The notes under the pieces are model-generated. The model did not search any database and was not told where the DNA came from. It saw only the letters and a list, made by a program, of their open reading frames with translations. A DNA stretch of 64,000 nucleotides from Paraburkholderia hiiakae (lineage in GTDB: Bacteria; Pseudomonadota; Gammaproteobacteria; Burkholderiales; Burkholderiaceae), in NCBI RefSeq assembly GCF_904848665.1, contig NZ_CAJHCQ010000004.1, positions 62,001 to 126,000 of the forward strand, read 5' to 3'. A program made the position numbers and the translations under genes. This document shows, piece by piece, positions 35,862-44,780 of the stretch. Each line of letters opens with the position of its first letter. Position 1 is the stretch's first letter.

Positions 35862-36934
35862 CGCAGTGCTTCCGCCGTTGCTACGCCGTGCAAGGGGATG
35901 CGCGCGGCCACCGTCGTGCCGTGACCGGGCCGGCTCTGCACGCTGAGCTGCCCGCCAAGCATGAGCGCACGCTCGCGCATGCCGAGCAGGCCAAGGCTCC
36001 CGCCGTTCGCGGCGCGCGAGGTGTCCATGCCGCAGCCCTCGTCGGTGATCGCGAGCAGGCAGTCGCCGCCGCGCGCGTTGACTTCCACCAGGACCCGTTT
36101 GGCGCGGGCATGCCGCCCGGCATTGGTGAGCGCCTCCTGGACGATACGGAAGATCGCCGTGCTGCGCTCCGTATCGAGACCGGTTACCTGAGCCTCGGAC
36201 ATCTCCATTCGGAGTTCGCAAGGCAAGCCGTTTCGTTGAACGAATGATTCCGTGAGCCATTCGAGCGCGGCGTGAAGTCCAAGCTCGTCGAGCACCGCAG
36301 GGCGCAGGTCGGAGGCGATGCGGTGCACCGCATCCATGGTGGCGTCGACCAGTTCCTTGAGCATCTGCACATGAGCGGCCTGACCTGACGTTGCCTCACC
36401 CGCCTGCGCTTCCAGGTAATTCAGGCCGAGTCGCAGGCCGCTCAGCAATTGGCCCAGCTCGTCGTGCAGTTCGCGCGAGATGCGGGTTCGCTCGGCTTCG
36501 CGTATGGACTGCAGATAAGCCGACAGTTTGCGCAATTGCGAGCGCGAATCGCGCAATTCCGTTTCCGAGCGCTTGAGGTCGGTGATGTCGCGCGAAATGC
36601 CGACTGTGCCGACTATGCTGCCCTTGGCATTGCGGATCGGCATCTTGACCGTGTCGAACCAGCGTGGCGTGCCGTCCGCGCCGCTGCGGGTTTCCTCGTA
36701 GCGGCGCCGCACGCCGCTTTCGAGCACGGCGCGATCCGTCGACATATACACCTTGCCCCATTCAGGCGGCCAGACCTGGTCAGGTGTGCTGCCGATGATC
36801 TCGTTCTCCCCGCGTCCGCACGCGCCGATGAACGCTTCGTTGACGAGAACGTAGCGGGACTCGGTGTCCTTGAGCCATGCCTGGTCGGGAATATTGCTCA
36901 GAATGGCCCGGTGTAATTCGCCATAGGTCTCCAC
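35858..36934 (-). CDS. PAS-domain sensor histidine kinase, NarX-like
   Basis: A 358-residue soluble kinase with no membrane segment. Residues about 5-125 form a PAS domain (WLKDTESRYVLVNEAF, ending VGISRDITDLK). HisKA_3 follows with the phospho-His in ERTRISRELHDELGQ, then HATPase with ALTNAGRHARAKRV and GLLGMRERALMLGG. The start is a GTG with AGGAG at 6 bp. A cytoplasmic PAS suggests sensing of an internal ligand or redox state. It partners the response regulator encoded by the next gene. Confidence 0.92.
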   Translation of the reverse strand: METYGELHRAILSNIPDQAWLKDTESRYVLVNEAFIGACGRGENEIIGSTPDQVWPPEWGKVYMSTDRAVLESGVRRRYEETRSGADGTPRWFDTVKMPIRNAKGSIVGTVGISRDITDLKRSETELRDSRSQLRKLSAYLQSIREAERTRISRELHDELGQLLSGLRLGLNYLEAQAGEATSGQAAHVQMLKELVDATMDAVHRIASDLRPAVLDELGLHAALEWLTESFVQRNGLPCELRMEMSEAQVTGLDTERSTAIFRIVQEALTNAGRHARAKRVLVEVNARGGDCLLAITDEGCGMDTSRAANGGSLGLLGMRERALMLGGQLSVQSRPGHGTTVAARIPLHGVATAEALR

Positions 36935-37117
36935 CGCTTCTCCTGGTCAGAATGTGCGTGCGTTGTCCAGCGCACACCCGGTGGGCCTCAATATATACAC
37001 AGCGGCAATCGCGCGCGCCTCTAGTTTTCCCGCATATTCGCGCGCTGAACCGATTCATGATTTTTGCGTATGAGACGCGCACGCACGTACGCGATGGCGA
37101 CGACACAGTCGCGCCGC

Positions 37118-38008
37118 TCACTGACGCTGCGGGCCGAGCATACGGCACAACGCGCGCGCGAGTTCCTTGACGACGGCGTCGGCGGTTGGGCGATGCAGCA
37201 AGGCGATATCCATCGTTTCGATGGCGGGCAGCCCGCTTTTCGGTGTCAGCACGGCATGATCCGCCGTTACCGCGCGTGCGGGCAACAGACTCACGCCAAG
37301 GCCATCGGCAACGGCTGCCTGGATTCCGCTCAGGCTCGAACTGATGAAGCTGATGCGCCAGCGGCGGCCCATCCCGTCGATGGCGTTGGTCATGTCGTCG
37401 CGGTAGAGGCCACGAGGCGGAAAGGCGACGAGCGGAATGGGGTCGAGCTGGAAGGAGGGGTTTTTTGCGCTGTCGATCCATCGCAACTGCTCGGGCCAGC
37501 ACGCAATGACCTCGCGGCTGTTGCGCCGCTGCTTGACGAGGATGAGATCGAGATCGCCGCGATCGTAGCTGCTCGCGAGGTCGCGGCTCAACCCGCTCGT
37601 CACTTCGAGTTTTACCTGCGGGTGCTTGCGATTGAATGCAGCGAGCGCGTGGGTCGTCGGGCCGCCGACGAAGTCCTCCGGCACGCCGAGGCGTACCGTC
37701 AAGCCCACCGTCGCGCCCGAGAGCGCTTCGATCATTTCATCGTTGAGCGCGAGCATGCGCCGTGCGTAGGCGAGCAGCGTCTCGCCCGCGTCGGTCGGCG
37801 TCACGTCGCGGCTCCCGCGCTCGAGCAGCTTATGTCCCGCCATCTCCTCGAGGCGACGCACTTTCTGGCTCACGGTGGACTGCGTGGAGTGAAGCCGCGC
37901 GGAGGCCGCGGTGAAGGTGCCGGAGTCGGCAACCATGACGATGGCTTTGAGCAGGTCCAGATCGAATAGCGGTGTACGTGCTTTGGCGTTGCGTTTCATT
38001 GAACCCAT
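37118..38008 (-). CDS. LysR-family transcriptional regulator
   Basis: A 296-residue LysR protein. The winged helix-turn-helix is at residues about 15-70 (LLKAIVMVADSGTFTAASARLH, then QSTVSQKVRRLEEM). The rest is the effector-binding domain with VRLGVPEDFVGG at its start. It is divergent from the DUF3311-SSS-amidohydrolase operon across 198 bp, the classic LysR arrangement, so that operon is its probable target. The effector may be the compound imported by the carrier. Two close ATG codons (38008, 37999) are possible starts. Confidence 0.9.
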   Translation of the reverse strand: MGSMKRNAKARTPLFDLDLLKAIVMVADSGTFTAASARLHSTQSTVSQKVRRLEEMAGHKLLERGSRDVTPTDAGETLLAYARRMLALNDEMIEALSGATVGLTVRLGVPEDFVGGPTTHALAAFNRKHPQVKLEVTSGLSRDLASSYDRGDLDLILVKQRRNSREVIACWPEQLRWIDSAKNPSFQLDPIPLVAFPPRGLYRDDMTNAIDGMGRRWRISFISSSLSGIQAAVADGLGVSLLPARAVTADHAVLTPKSGLPAIETMDIALLHRPTADAVVKELARALCRMLGPQRQ

Positions 38009-38088
38009 TGTGCCTCGAAGAAGAACGCTGAATGCACGGCGCAGCCGCCGCTCATGGTATTCGATTTTGCACTACATCGCAGTAGAAC

Positions 38089-38115
38089 ATTTAATTTTTG
38101 AATATTTGGCCAAAT
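38089..38115. promoter_or_regulatory. candidate operator region between LysR gene and SSS operon
   Basis: Two elements lie in the AT-rich core of this intergenic region. The first is ATTTAATT-TT-TGAAT at 38089-38103, which reappears with only the two middle bases changed upstream of the amidohydrolase at 43728. The second is the 12-bp perfect palindrome ATTTGGCCAAAT at 38104-38115. Either could bind the LysR protein or the response regulator. Confidence 0.5.
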
Positions 38116-38206
38116 CGATAACATCCAGCGATGCCTCAAGGCAAACGCATAACGGGCCATTACCGCCCGCCGCGTCATAAGTTCAGACGAGATAGGCAGG
38201 AGACAC

Positions 38207-38425
38207 ATGAAACTTCGCTATTGGCTGGCCGCCTTGCCATTCATAGGCATTTATTCCGGCGGCACGCTCGCCGCCAGCACGACATTCCTGTTCGGCTTGC
38301 CGTTTCTGCTCGTGTGGAATTTGATCTGGATGGCGGCAACGGCGGCCATTCTCGCGATCATCTATTGCCTTGATACTCGCGACGAGGCGGCGCACGCAGG
38401 CGCAGGCAAGGGAGTCGAAAAGTGA
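38207..38425 (+). CDS. DUF3311 small membrane protein
   Basis: A 72-residue protein with two hydrophobic segments (ALPFIGIYSGGTLAASTTFLF and PFLLVWNLIWMAATAAILAII). It has the form of DUF3311 proteins, which are almost always encoded next to a sodium:solute symporter and are thought to be its small subunit. AGGAGA precedes the ATG. It overlaps the symporter start by ATGA-type coupling, as expected. Confidence 0.85.
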   Translation: MKLRYWLAALPFIGIYSGGTLAASTTFLFGLPFLLVWNLIWMAATAAILAIIYCLDTRDEAAHAGAGKGVEK

Positions 38426-39900
38426 ACGCGGCCCTGATCATCATCGTCATGTTTGCGATCTTCGCGCTGGCTGTAGGCCTGTATGCGCGTCGCGGCAAAA
38501 CGCTTAGCCTCGAACAATGGGCCGTGGGAGGGCGCGGCTTTGGCGCGCTGCTTACCTTCCTGCTGATGGCGGGGGAGGCGTTTTCGACCTTCTCATTTCT
38601 CGGCGCGAGCGGCTGGACCTACAGCAAGGGCGTCCCCGCGTTCTATATCCTTTCCTATGGCTGCCTCGCCTATGTCGTCGGCTACTGGATGCTGCCCGCC
38701 ATATGGCGCTACGCGAAGGAGCGCAAGCTCGTTTCGTTCGCGGACTATTTCGCGTCGAAGTACGAGAGTCGCGCAGTGGGCGTGCTCGTCTCGCTGGTGG
38801 CTGTCTTCGCGATGGTGTCGTTGTTGATCATCCAGTTGCGGGGGCTCGGCATTATCGTCTCCGAAATGTCGTATGGTCAGATTTCACAGAACACGGCGAT
38901 CTGGATGAGTGCGCTGTTGATGGTGGTCTATATGTCCGTTTCGGGCATTCATGGATCGGCGAGCATTGCGATCTTCAAGGACGTGTTGATCCTAGGGCTC
39001 GCCGTCTTTCTCGGCACGTATCTGCCGCTCCACTATTTCGGCGGCTTTGGCGAGATGTTCGTGCGCATCGATGCGGTGCGTCCCGAACTGCTTCGCATGC
39101 CTGAGCATGGTCTCAACCTGAGCTGGTACAACTCCACGTTGCTGCTCACGTCACTTGGCTACTACCTGTATCCGCACGGCTTCACCGCAGTCTATGTGGC
39201 GCGTGATGCGTCCGCGCTGCGCAAGAACACCGTGCTGATGCCGCTTTATCAGGTGCTGATTGCATTTCTGTTTCTCGTCGGCTTTGCGGCCGTGCTGACC
39301 GTGCACGGGCTCGAAGGCGCGCAAACCGATCTCGCGCTGTTGCGGCTCGTCAAGCAGACTTTCCCCGCGTGGTTCGTCGGCGTCGTCGGCGGGGCGGGGT
39401 TGCTCACCGCACTGGTGCCGGGCTCGCTGATCATGCTCAACGCGTCCACGACGATTGCGCGCAACATCTATCGTGAAGGTTTCGCACCGCACGCAAGCGA
39501 CAAGGAGGTGGCGCGCGTAGCCCGCATCGCGCTGCCAGTCTTTACGCTCGTCGTCGTCTACTTCGTGCTGCGTGGCGGCGCGACGTTCGTGTCGCTCGCG
39601 ATCTTCGCGTCGAGCCTCCTGACCCAACTGGTGCCGATGCTCGCGTCGAGCTTTCTCAAGCGGCCGTTCGGCACGCGCGAAGCGGCGTTTGGTGGCATCT
39701 TCGCAGGGGCAATCGTACTTGCGCTGACGAACTGGGGCGACGTGACGCTCGCTTCGCTCTTCCCGCATGCGAGCGTCGCTTTCACTTCGATCAACACCGG
39801 CCTCGTTGCGCTGGCCGCCAATGCCGTGGTATTCGTCGCGATCAGCGCGATTCAGCGCACACTGGGCACCCGTATTTCTGGCTCCGTAGAATCGGCATGA
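38422..39900 (+). CDS. sodium:solute symporter (SSS family)
   Basis: A 492-residue carrier with about thirteen hydrophobic segments. SSS features are visible: EQWAVGGRGFGALLTFLLMAGEAFSTFSFLG in the first repeat, FADYFASKYESR and PGSLIMLNASTTIARNIYR in the sodium-site region of TM8. It imports an organic acid, amide or heterocycle with sodium. Its overlap with DUF3311 upstream and amidohydrolase downstream (ATGA at 39897) indicates that what it imports is the substrate of the hydrolases. Confidence 0.92.
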   Translation: MNAALIIIVMFAIFALAVGLYARRGKTLSLEQWAVGGRGFGALLTFLLMAGEAFSTFSFLGASGWTYSKGVPAFYILSYGCLAYVVGYWMLPAIWRYAKERKLVSFADYFASKYESRAVGVLVSLVAVFAMVSLLIIQLRGLGIIVSEMSYGQISQNTAIWMSALLMVVYMSVSGIHGSASIAIFKDVLILGLAVFLGTYLPLHYFGGFGEMFVRIDAVRPELLRMPEHGLNLSWYNSTLLLTSLGYYLYPHGFTAVYVARDASALRKNTVLMPLYQVLIAFLFLVGFAAVLTVHGLEGAQTDLALLRLVKQTFPAWFVGVVGGAGLLTALVPGSLIMLNASTTIARNIYREGFAPHASDKEVARVARIALPVFTLVVVYFVLRGGATFVSLAIFASSLLTQLVPMLASSFLKRPFGTREAAFGGIFAGAIVLALTNWGDVTLASLFPHASVAFTSINTGLVALAANAVVFVAISAIQRTLGTRISGSVESA

Positions 39901-41096
39901 CATTCATGACTTCCTCACTTCATCTCTCCAACGTCTGCCTGGCCGATGGCCAGCGCGTTTCCGTAGCGCTCGCCAACGGCCGCATCGAGGCGATCGGACC
40001 ACACGTCGCCGCGCAGCCGGGCGTACCGGTTGTGGACGGCGGCGCGGCTTTGCTGCTGCCGGGTTTCGTCGAAGGCCACACGCACATCGACAAGAGCAAC
40101 TGGGGCCGCCCGTGGTATCGCAACGAGGTTGGGCCGCTGCTCACCGATCGCATCGGCAACGAGCGCGAATGGCGCAAGACGTCGGGCCACGATGCCGCTG
40201 CGCAGTCGCTCGCACTGGCGCGCGCATTCGTGCAGGCCGGCACGACGCGCATGCGAACCCACGTCGACATCGACACCGATGCGCGCTTGCGTTATCTCGA
40301 AGGCGTGCTCGCCACGCGGCAGATCCTGCGCGATGTGCTGGACATGCAGATCGTCGCGTTCCCGCAGTCGGGCATGCTGATCCGCCCTGGCACGGTCGAA
40401 CTGCTCGACAGCGCACTGGCGGCTGGCGCCGACGTGCTCGGCGCGCTCGACCCGGCGCTGATCGACGGCGATCCCGTGGCTTCGCTGAACGCCACGTTCG
40501 AACTGGCAGAGCGCCATCGCAAACCGATCGATATTCATCTTCATGAGCCCGGCGAGGTTGGGGCATTCACGCTGAAACTGCTGCTCGATCGCGTGCAGGC
40601 GCTCGGCATGCAAGGTCAGGTTGTCGTAAGCCACGCGTTTTGTCTGGGCGCGTTGCCGGAGCGCGAGCGCGACGGATTGATCGAGCGCATCGCGCAACTG
40701 CGCGTGGCGTTGCTCACGAGCGCGCCGCCTTCGCGCCCGGTTCCGCCGCTCAAGCTCTGCCGCGACAAGGGCGTTACGGTGTTTGGCGGCAACGACGGCA
40801 TTCGCGACACGTGGTCGCCGTATGGCGTGCCCGACATGCTGGAGCGTGCCATGTTGATCGGCCTGCGCTATGACTTGCGCCGCGACGACGATATTGCAAT
40901 CGCATTTGACTGCGTGAGCGATGCCGCCGCGCGTGGCTGCGGCTTCTCCGACTATGGACTGCGCGTGGGCGCGCGTGCGGACCTCGTGGTCGTGGAGGCG
41001 GAGAGCGTCGCGCATGCCGTTGTCGCACGGCCAAAGCGCAAGCTCGTCGTCGCGAACGGGCGCATCGTCGTGCGTGATGGTGAGTTGACCGTATGA
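39897..41096 (+). CDS. amidohydrolase, cytosine-deaminase-like
   Basis: A 399-residue TIM-barrel amidohydrolase. Metal motifs are EGHTHIDKSNWG, DIHLHEPGEVG with the catalytic Glu, VVSHAFCLG and FGGNDGIRDTW with the metal Asp, so the active site is intact. The group includes cytosine deaminase and AtzC-like aminohydrolases of s-triazine breakdown. The ATG at 39897 overlaps the symporter stop; an ATG 9 bases later is possible. The next amidohydrolase overlaps its stop. Substrate: a cyclic amidine or amide is likely, not proven. Confidence 0.88.
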   Translation: MTFMTSSLHLSNVCLADGQRVSVALANGRIEAIGPHVAAQPGVPVVDGGAALLLPGFVEGHTHIDKSNWGRPWYRNEVGPLLTDRIGNEREWRKTSGHDAAAQSLALARAFVQAGTTRMRTHVDIDTDARLRYLEGVLATRQILRDVLDMQIVAFPQSGMLIRPGTVELLDSALAAGADVLGALDPALIDGDPVASLNATFELAERHRKPIDIHLHEPGEVGAFTLKLLLDRVQALGMQGQVVVSHAFCLGALPERERDGLIERIAQLRVALLTSAPPSRPVPPLKLCRDKGVTVFGGNDGIRDTWSPYGVPDMLERAMLIGLRYDLRRDDDIAIAFDCVSDAAARGCGFSDYGLRVGARADLVVVEAESVAHAVVARPKRKLVVANGRIVVRDGELTV

Positions 41097-42553
41097 ACGA
41101 TCAGCAGAACGTTCAGGATGTCGACGTGCTGATCGAGCACGGTTGCGTGATCACGCTCGACGCCGCGCGCCGCGTGATCGACGATGGCGCCGTAGCCGTG
41201 AAGGGCGAGCGCATCGTCGAGGTTGGCGAGACGCATGCGCTTGCGCAGCGGTATCGCGCGGCGCGCCGGATCGACGCGCGCCGCAAGGCGGTGCTGCCGG
41301 GGCTGATCGACGCGCATGCCCATGCGGGGCACGCCATGCTCAGAACGCTCGGCGGCGCGAACGGCGAGGCGTGGACGGCGGCGTGCGAGGCGATCTATAC
41401 ACGCGCGTCCGACGAAGCGTTCTGGGAGCTGGAGTCGCACCTCGCCGCGCTGGAGCGCCTCAAGGCGGGCGTGACGACAGGCGTGTCGCTGCTGGGCGGC
41501 GGCGACTCGATCATGCGCGTGGATGACCCCGTCTATGCGCGGCGTCATTGCGACGCCGTAGTCAGGACAGGCACGCGCTCGATTGTGGCTGTGGGTCCGT
41601 CGCGTCCGCCCGAACCACGCGCATACACTCGCCACGGTGCGAGCGGCAGCGAAACGCGCAACGTCGATTTCGCCCAGATGCACGATGTCTGCAAAGCCAT
41701 CATCGACGACTGTCACGGCGACGCCGGCGGCCGTATCGAGATCGCCCTGGCGCTGCCGGTCTATGCACCGGAGCACGACCCGGCGGCTGCGGCATACGAA
41801 CGTGACTATCGACGCGAGGCCGCGCGATACGCTGGGTTAGCCGGCGAACGCGGCTTACGGTTGACGCAGGACGGGCATCGGGCCGGCACGCTGGATTTCG
41901 CGCATCGTGAGTTGGGACTGCTGAACAAAAAATCGTTCATGTCGCATGCCATCGATCTGCGCCCCGCGGACATCGAGGCGTGCGTCGCGACGGGGGCTTC
42001 GATCGTTCACAACCCGAGCGCGATCATGTCGATCATCGGCCGTTGCCCCGTGCCGGAGCTCATCGACGCGGGCGTCACGGTGGCAATCGGCTCGGACGGC
42101 GCGGCACCCGACCGGGGCTACGACATGTTCCGCCATATGTGGCAGTGCATGCATTACCATCGCCGTCACTTTCGGGACCCGGATGTATTGCCGCACGGCA
42201 AGGTGCTCGAGATGGTCACGATCGACGCAGCGAGAGCACTGTCGATTGACGACGAACTCGGCTCGCTCGAGGCGGGCAAGCTCGCCGACATCATTCTGGT
42301 CGACCTGTTCAAGCCGCATATGATGCCGATGCATATGCCTGTCTATCGCGTCACGTGCTTCGCCAATGCGGGCGACGTCTGCATGACGATGGTGGGCGGC
42401 AAGATTCTGATGGAGGATTATCGCGTGCGCTCGGTCACTGAGAGCGACGTCCTCGAACGTGTGCACGAAGCAGCGGAACTGGCGCTAGAGCGGGCGGGGC
42501 TGCGTCATCTGATGGCAGCGCCGCCCACGCTGTGGGGCCGCAGCCACTACTGA
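41093..42553 (+). CDS. amidohydrolase, ATZ/TRZ (chlorohydrolase)-like
   Basis: A 486-residue amidohydrolase of the ATZ/TRZ group (SAH deaminase, TrzN, guanine deaminase relatives). Visible motifs: GLIDAHAHAGH for the first metal pair, FMSHAIDLRPADIE, IVHNPSAIMSI and IGSDGAAPDRG with the metal Asp. It is longer than the cytosine-deaminase-like neighbours and differs in the middle domain (CEAIYTRASDEAFWELESH). ATGA overlap with the preceding gene shows translational coupling. It converges with and overlaps the next amidohydrolase by 7 bp. Confidence 0.88.
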   Translation: MNDQQNVQDVDVLIEHGCVITLDAARRVIDDGAVAVKGERIVEVGETHALAQRYRAARRIDARRKAVLPGLIDAHAHAGHAMLRTLGGANGEAWTAACEAIYTRASDEAFWELESHLAALERLKAGVTTGVSLLGGGDSIMRVDDPVYARRHCDAVVRTGTRSIVAVGPSRPPEPRAYTRHGASGSETRNVDFAQMHDVCKAIIDDCHGDAGGRIEIALALPVYAPEHDPAAAAYERDYRREAARYAGLAGERGLRLTQDGHRAGTLDFAHRELGLLNKKSFMSHAIDLRPADIEACVATGASIVHNPSAIMSIIGRCPVPELIDAGVTVAIGSDGAAPDRGYDMFRHMWQCMHYHRRHFRDPDVLPHGKVLEMVTIDAARALSIDDELGSLEAGKLADIILVDLFKPHMMPMHMPVYRVTCFANAGDVCMTMVGGKILMEDYRVRSVTESDVLERVHEAAELALERAGLRHLMAAPPTLWGRSHY

Positions 42554-43728
42554 GCGCTCGCTGTGTCGCCCCAGAATTGCCCGCGCCTGACGATGGCTCG
42601 ATCGGCGGGCGCAGCGGCAACGGCGGCCGCGGCGTTCGGCGCGTTCACGACGACGAACGTCGCCTCGTTGCCGACCTCGAGGCCATACCCGCGTTTACCC
42701 ACTACGGCCGCGGCGGCATGCGTCGCCATGTCGAGTGCGACGTGCAATTCGTCGTCGGTATAGAAGCCCGAACGATAACCGACCAGCATCGCGCGCTGCA
42801 GCATGTCGCCGTTGCCGTAAGGCCACCAGGCGTCCTGGATGTTGTCGTTGCCGGTAAACACTCGCACACCGGCGGCGCGCAGCTGGAGTACAGGCGGAAA
42901 CGCCCGGTCACCCGGCGCATTCGTCATGATCGACACACCGGCTTCCGCGAGCGCCGTGGCGACGCGCTCAACTACGCCTCGCGCGACATCGCCCAAAGCA
43001 TAGGCGTGGCTCACCGCGACGCGACCCTGCATGCCCAATGCCTTCGTGCGAGCAGCAATGCGATGCAGTTGGTCGATGCCCTGTTGATCCGGCTCGTGCA
43101 GATGGATATCGATTTTCACGCCGCGCTTTTCCGCAATACCGAACACGATGTCGAGTTGGCGCTGCGCATCGCCATCCAGCGTGGTGGGATCGATGCCGCC
43201 CACGACCTGCGCGCCTTCGCGGGCCGCTGCATCGAGCAGCTCCGCCGTGCCCGGGCACGACACGACGCCCGCCTGCGGAAACGCGACAAGTTCGATATCC
43301 ACGATGCCGCGCCACTTTTCGCGCGCTTGCATGACGGCATGCAGATGGGTCAGCTCCGTCGTCGCGTCAACATCCACGTGGCAGCGCATCGCAATCGTGC
43401 CGAATGACGCGGCGTGGCGGATCAGCGCATCGGCGCGCTCGGCGATCGGGCGCGCATCGGCAAGCGCCTGCTTCTCGATCGCGAGGCGTTCACGCAGGCT
43501 CGCTGCGGGGCGATGAGGGCGCCAGCGGTCGCCCACGAAGCTTTTATCGAGGTGAATGTGTCCGTCGACGAATCCTGGCAGTACCAGGTATCCCTGCAAA
43601 TCGATCACTTCGGCTGCGGCGGATTCGGGACGCTCCGCACCGACGGCGACGAAGCTTCCGTTGCTCACTGCGAGGTTGAGTGGGTTGCCGTTTGCCTCAA
43701 CGGCATTCGTGAATAGGCGCTCGATCAT
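42547..43728 (-). CDS. amidohydrolase, cytosine-deaminase-like
   Basis: A 393-residue paralogue of the protein at 39897, with intact motifs: DGHIHLDKSFVG, DIHLHEPDQQG with the catalytic Glu, AVSHAYALG and TGNDNIQDAWWPYG. I chose the ATG at 43728 (MIERLFTNA) because the family starts here; a GTG 27 bases earlier is possible. It is transcribed towards the SSS operon and overlaps its last gene at the 3' end. Its promoter holds an AT-rich inverted repeat with a motif also seen upstream of the SSS operon. Confidence 0.87.
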   Translation of the reverse strand: MIERLFTNAVEANGNPLNLAVSNGSFVAVGAERPESAAAEVIDLQGYLVLPGFVDGHIHLDKSFVGDRWRPHRPAASLRERLAIEKQALADARPIAERADALIRHAASFGTIAMRCHVDVDATTELTHLHAVMQAREKWRGIVDIELVAFPQAGVVSCPGTAELLDAAAREGAQVVGGIDPTTLDGDAQRQLDIVFGIAEKRGVKIDIHLHEPDQQGIDQLHRIAARTKALGMQGRVAVSHAYALGDVARGVVERVATALAEAGVSIMTNAPGDRAFPPVLQLRAAGVRVFTGNDNIQDAWWPYGNGDMLQRAMLVGYRSGFYTDDELHVALDMATHAAAAVVGKRGYGLEVGNEATFVVVNAPNAAAAVAAAPADRAIVRRGQFWGDTASAQ

Positions 43729-43786
43729 TGTTCCGGCTCGGTGGCGATTGAGCACTCCACATTATCGATCCGACGAGCCATTTACA

Positions 43787-43824
43787 AATTAAATATCGGA
43801 ATCATCGGTATTTAATTGATGAAT
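43787..43824. promoter_or_regulatory. AT-rich inverted repeat in amidohydrolase promoter
   Basis: The arms AATTAAATA (43787-43795) and TATTTAATT (43809-43817) are perfect 9-bp inverted repeats with 13 bp between them. The right arm is part of ATTTAATT-GA-TGAAT (43810-43824), which matches 13 of 15 bases of the element at 38089-38103. It lies about 60 bp upstream of the 43728 start, a sensible place for an operator. Confidence 0.6.
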
Positions 43825-43832
43825 GGGTAGGC

Positions 43833-43858
43833 AAAAAAAAGCGCCCACGAGGGGCGCT
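43833..43858 (-). terminator. rho-independent terminator after uronate dehydrogenase gene
   Basis: A 7-bp perfect stem (AGCGCCC with GGGCGCT, 5-base loop). On the minus strand it is followed by eight T residues. It ends the uronate dehydrogenase transcript 28 bp after the stop codon. Confidence 0.85.
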
Positions 43859-43886
43859 AAAACGCAAACACCGGAGAAGCGGCGTA

Positions 43887-44711
43887 TTACGATTGCTTGC
43901 CGCGCTTGTCCACCGGCGTGAAATCGAAGCTGGCGAAACTACCGCCCTGATAGCGCTGCGCAGTGGCGTCGAGCGGGTTCTTCTGCGCCAGAATTTCAGC
44001 GGCCCAATCTTCCGAGTTCTGCTTCGGCTCGTAGCCCAGGCGCTTCGCGTCGTCGTGCGCGCCTTCCTGAATCCAGTAGCTGCGCGTGTTGTTCGACACG
44101 CCCCACACTACGGCAAAGCCGATCTCATCCACATTGATCACACGATCGACGAGATGGAACAGGTCCTCGTGGCCGAACCACGTGCTCAATTGACGGAACT
44201 CGGTAGGCTTCGGCAGGCAGCTTCCAATGCGCACGTTCACGGTCTCGATGCCGTGCTTGTCCCAGTACAGGCGCGCGAGCGATTCGCCCCATGCCTTGGA
44301 AAGACCGTAGAAACCGTCCGGACGAAACGCGCAGTCGAGCGTGAGCTTTTCTTCCACGGGGTACATGCCGATCGCGTGATTCGAGCTCGCGAACAGAATG
44401 CGTTTCGTGCCGTGGCGGCGCATGCCTTCGTAGACTTCGACGAGGCCGCGCAGGTTGTTTTCGATGATCTCGGGCAGCGGGCGCTCGACACTCGTGCCGG
44501 CCATGTGGATCAGCACGTCCACGCCGTCGAGCAGGCGGTCGACTACGGCGGGGTCGCGCAGGTCGCCGTGCATCACGTCTTCGCCCGCGACGAGCGGTTC
44601 AAGCGGCTTCGAGCCGGCCGCGGAACGCAGGTTCACGCCGCGTTCGAGCAGGCCCTTGCGCAACACGGTGCCGAGCTGGCCGGCCGCGCCGGTCAATGCA
44701 ACTTTCTTCAC
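43887..44711 (-). CDS. udh: uronate dehydrogenase (extended SDR)
   Basis: A 274-residue NAD-dependent dehydrogenase. The N-terminus MKKVALTGAAGQLGTVL is the cofactor loop; the catalytic Tyr and Lys are in FYGLSKAWGES and the Ser lies in LFASSNHAIGMYPVEE. The stretch SYWIQEGAHDDAKRLGYEPKQNSEDWA near the C-terminus is typical of Udh. It oxidises D-galacturonate or D-glucuronate to the aldarolactone, the first step of the oxidative uronate route. It follows the hexuronate-type carrier by 69 bp and is co-transcribed with it. The lactonase and downstream enzymes are encoded nearby. Confidence 0.9.
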   Translation of the reverse strand: MKKVALTGAAGQLGTVLRKGLLERGVNLRSAAGSKPLEPLVAGEDVMHGDLRDPAVVDRLLDGVDVLIHMAGTSVERPLPEIIENNLRGLVEVYEGMRRHGTKRILFASSNHAIGMYPVEEKLTLDCAFRPDGFYGLSKAWGESLARLYWDKHGIETVNVRIGSCLPKPTEFRQLSTWFGHEDLFHLVDRVINVDEIGFAVVWGVSNNTRSYWIQEGAHDDAKRLGYEPKQNSEDWAAEILAQKNPLDATAQRYQGGSFASFDFTPVDKRGKQS

Positions 44712-44780
44712 TGTGATTGTCCTCAGGTAGAAATGCCGAAAGCCGGCACCCTCGCGGGCGCCGGCCGGTGATGATGTCGA

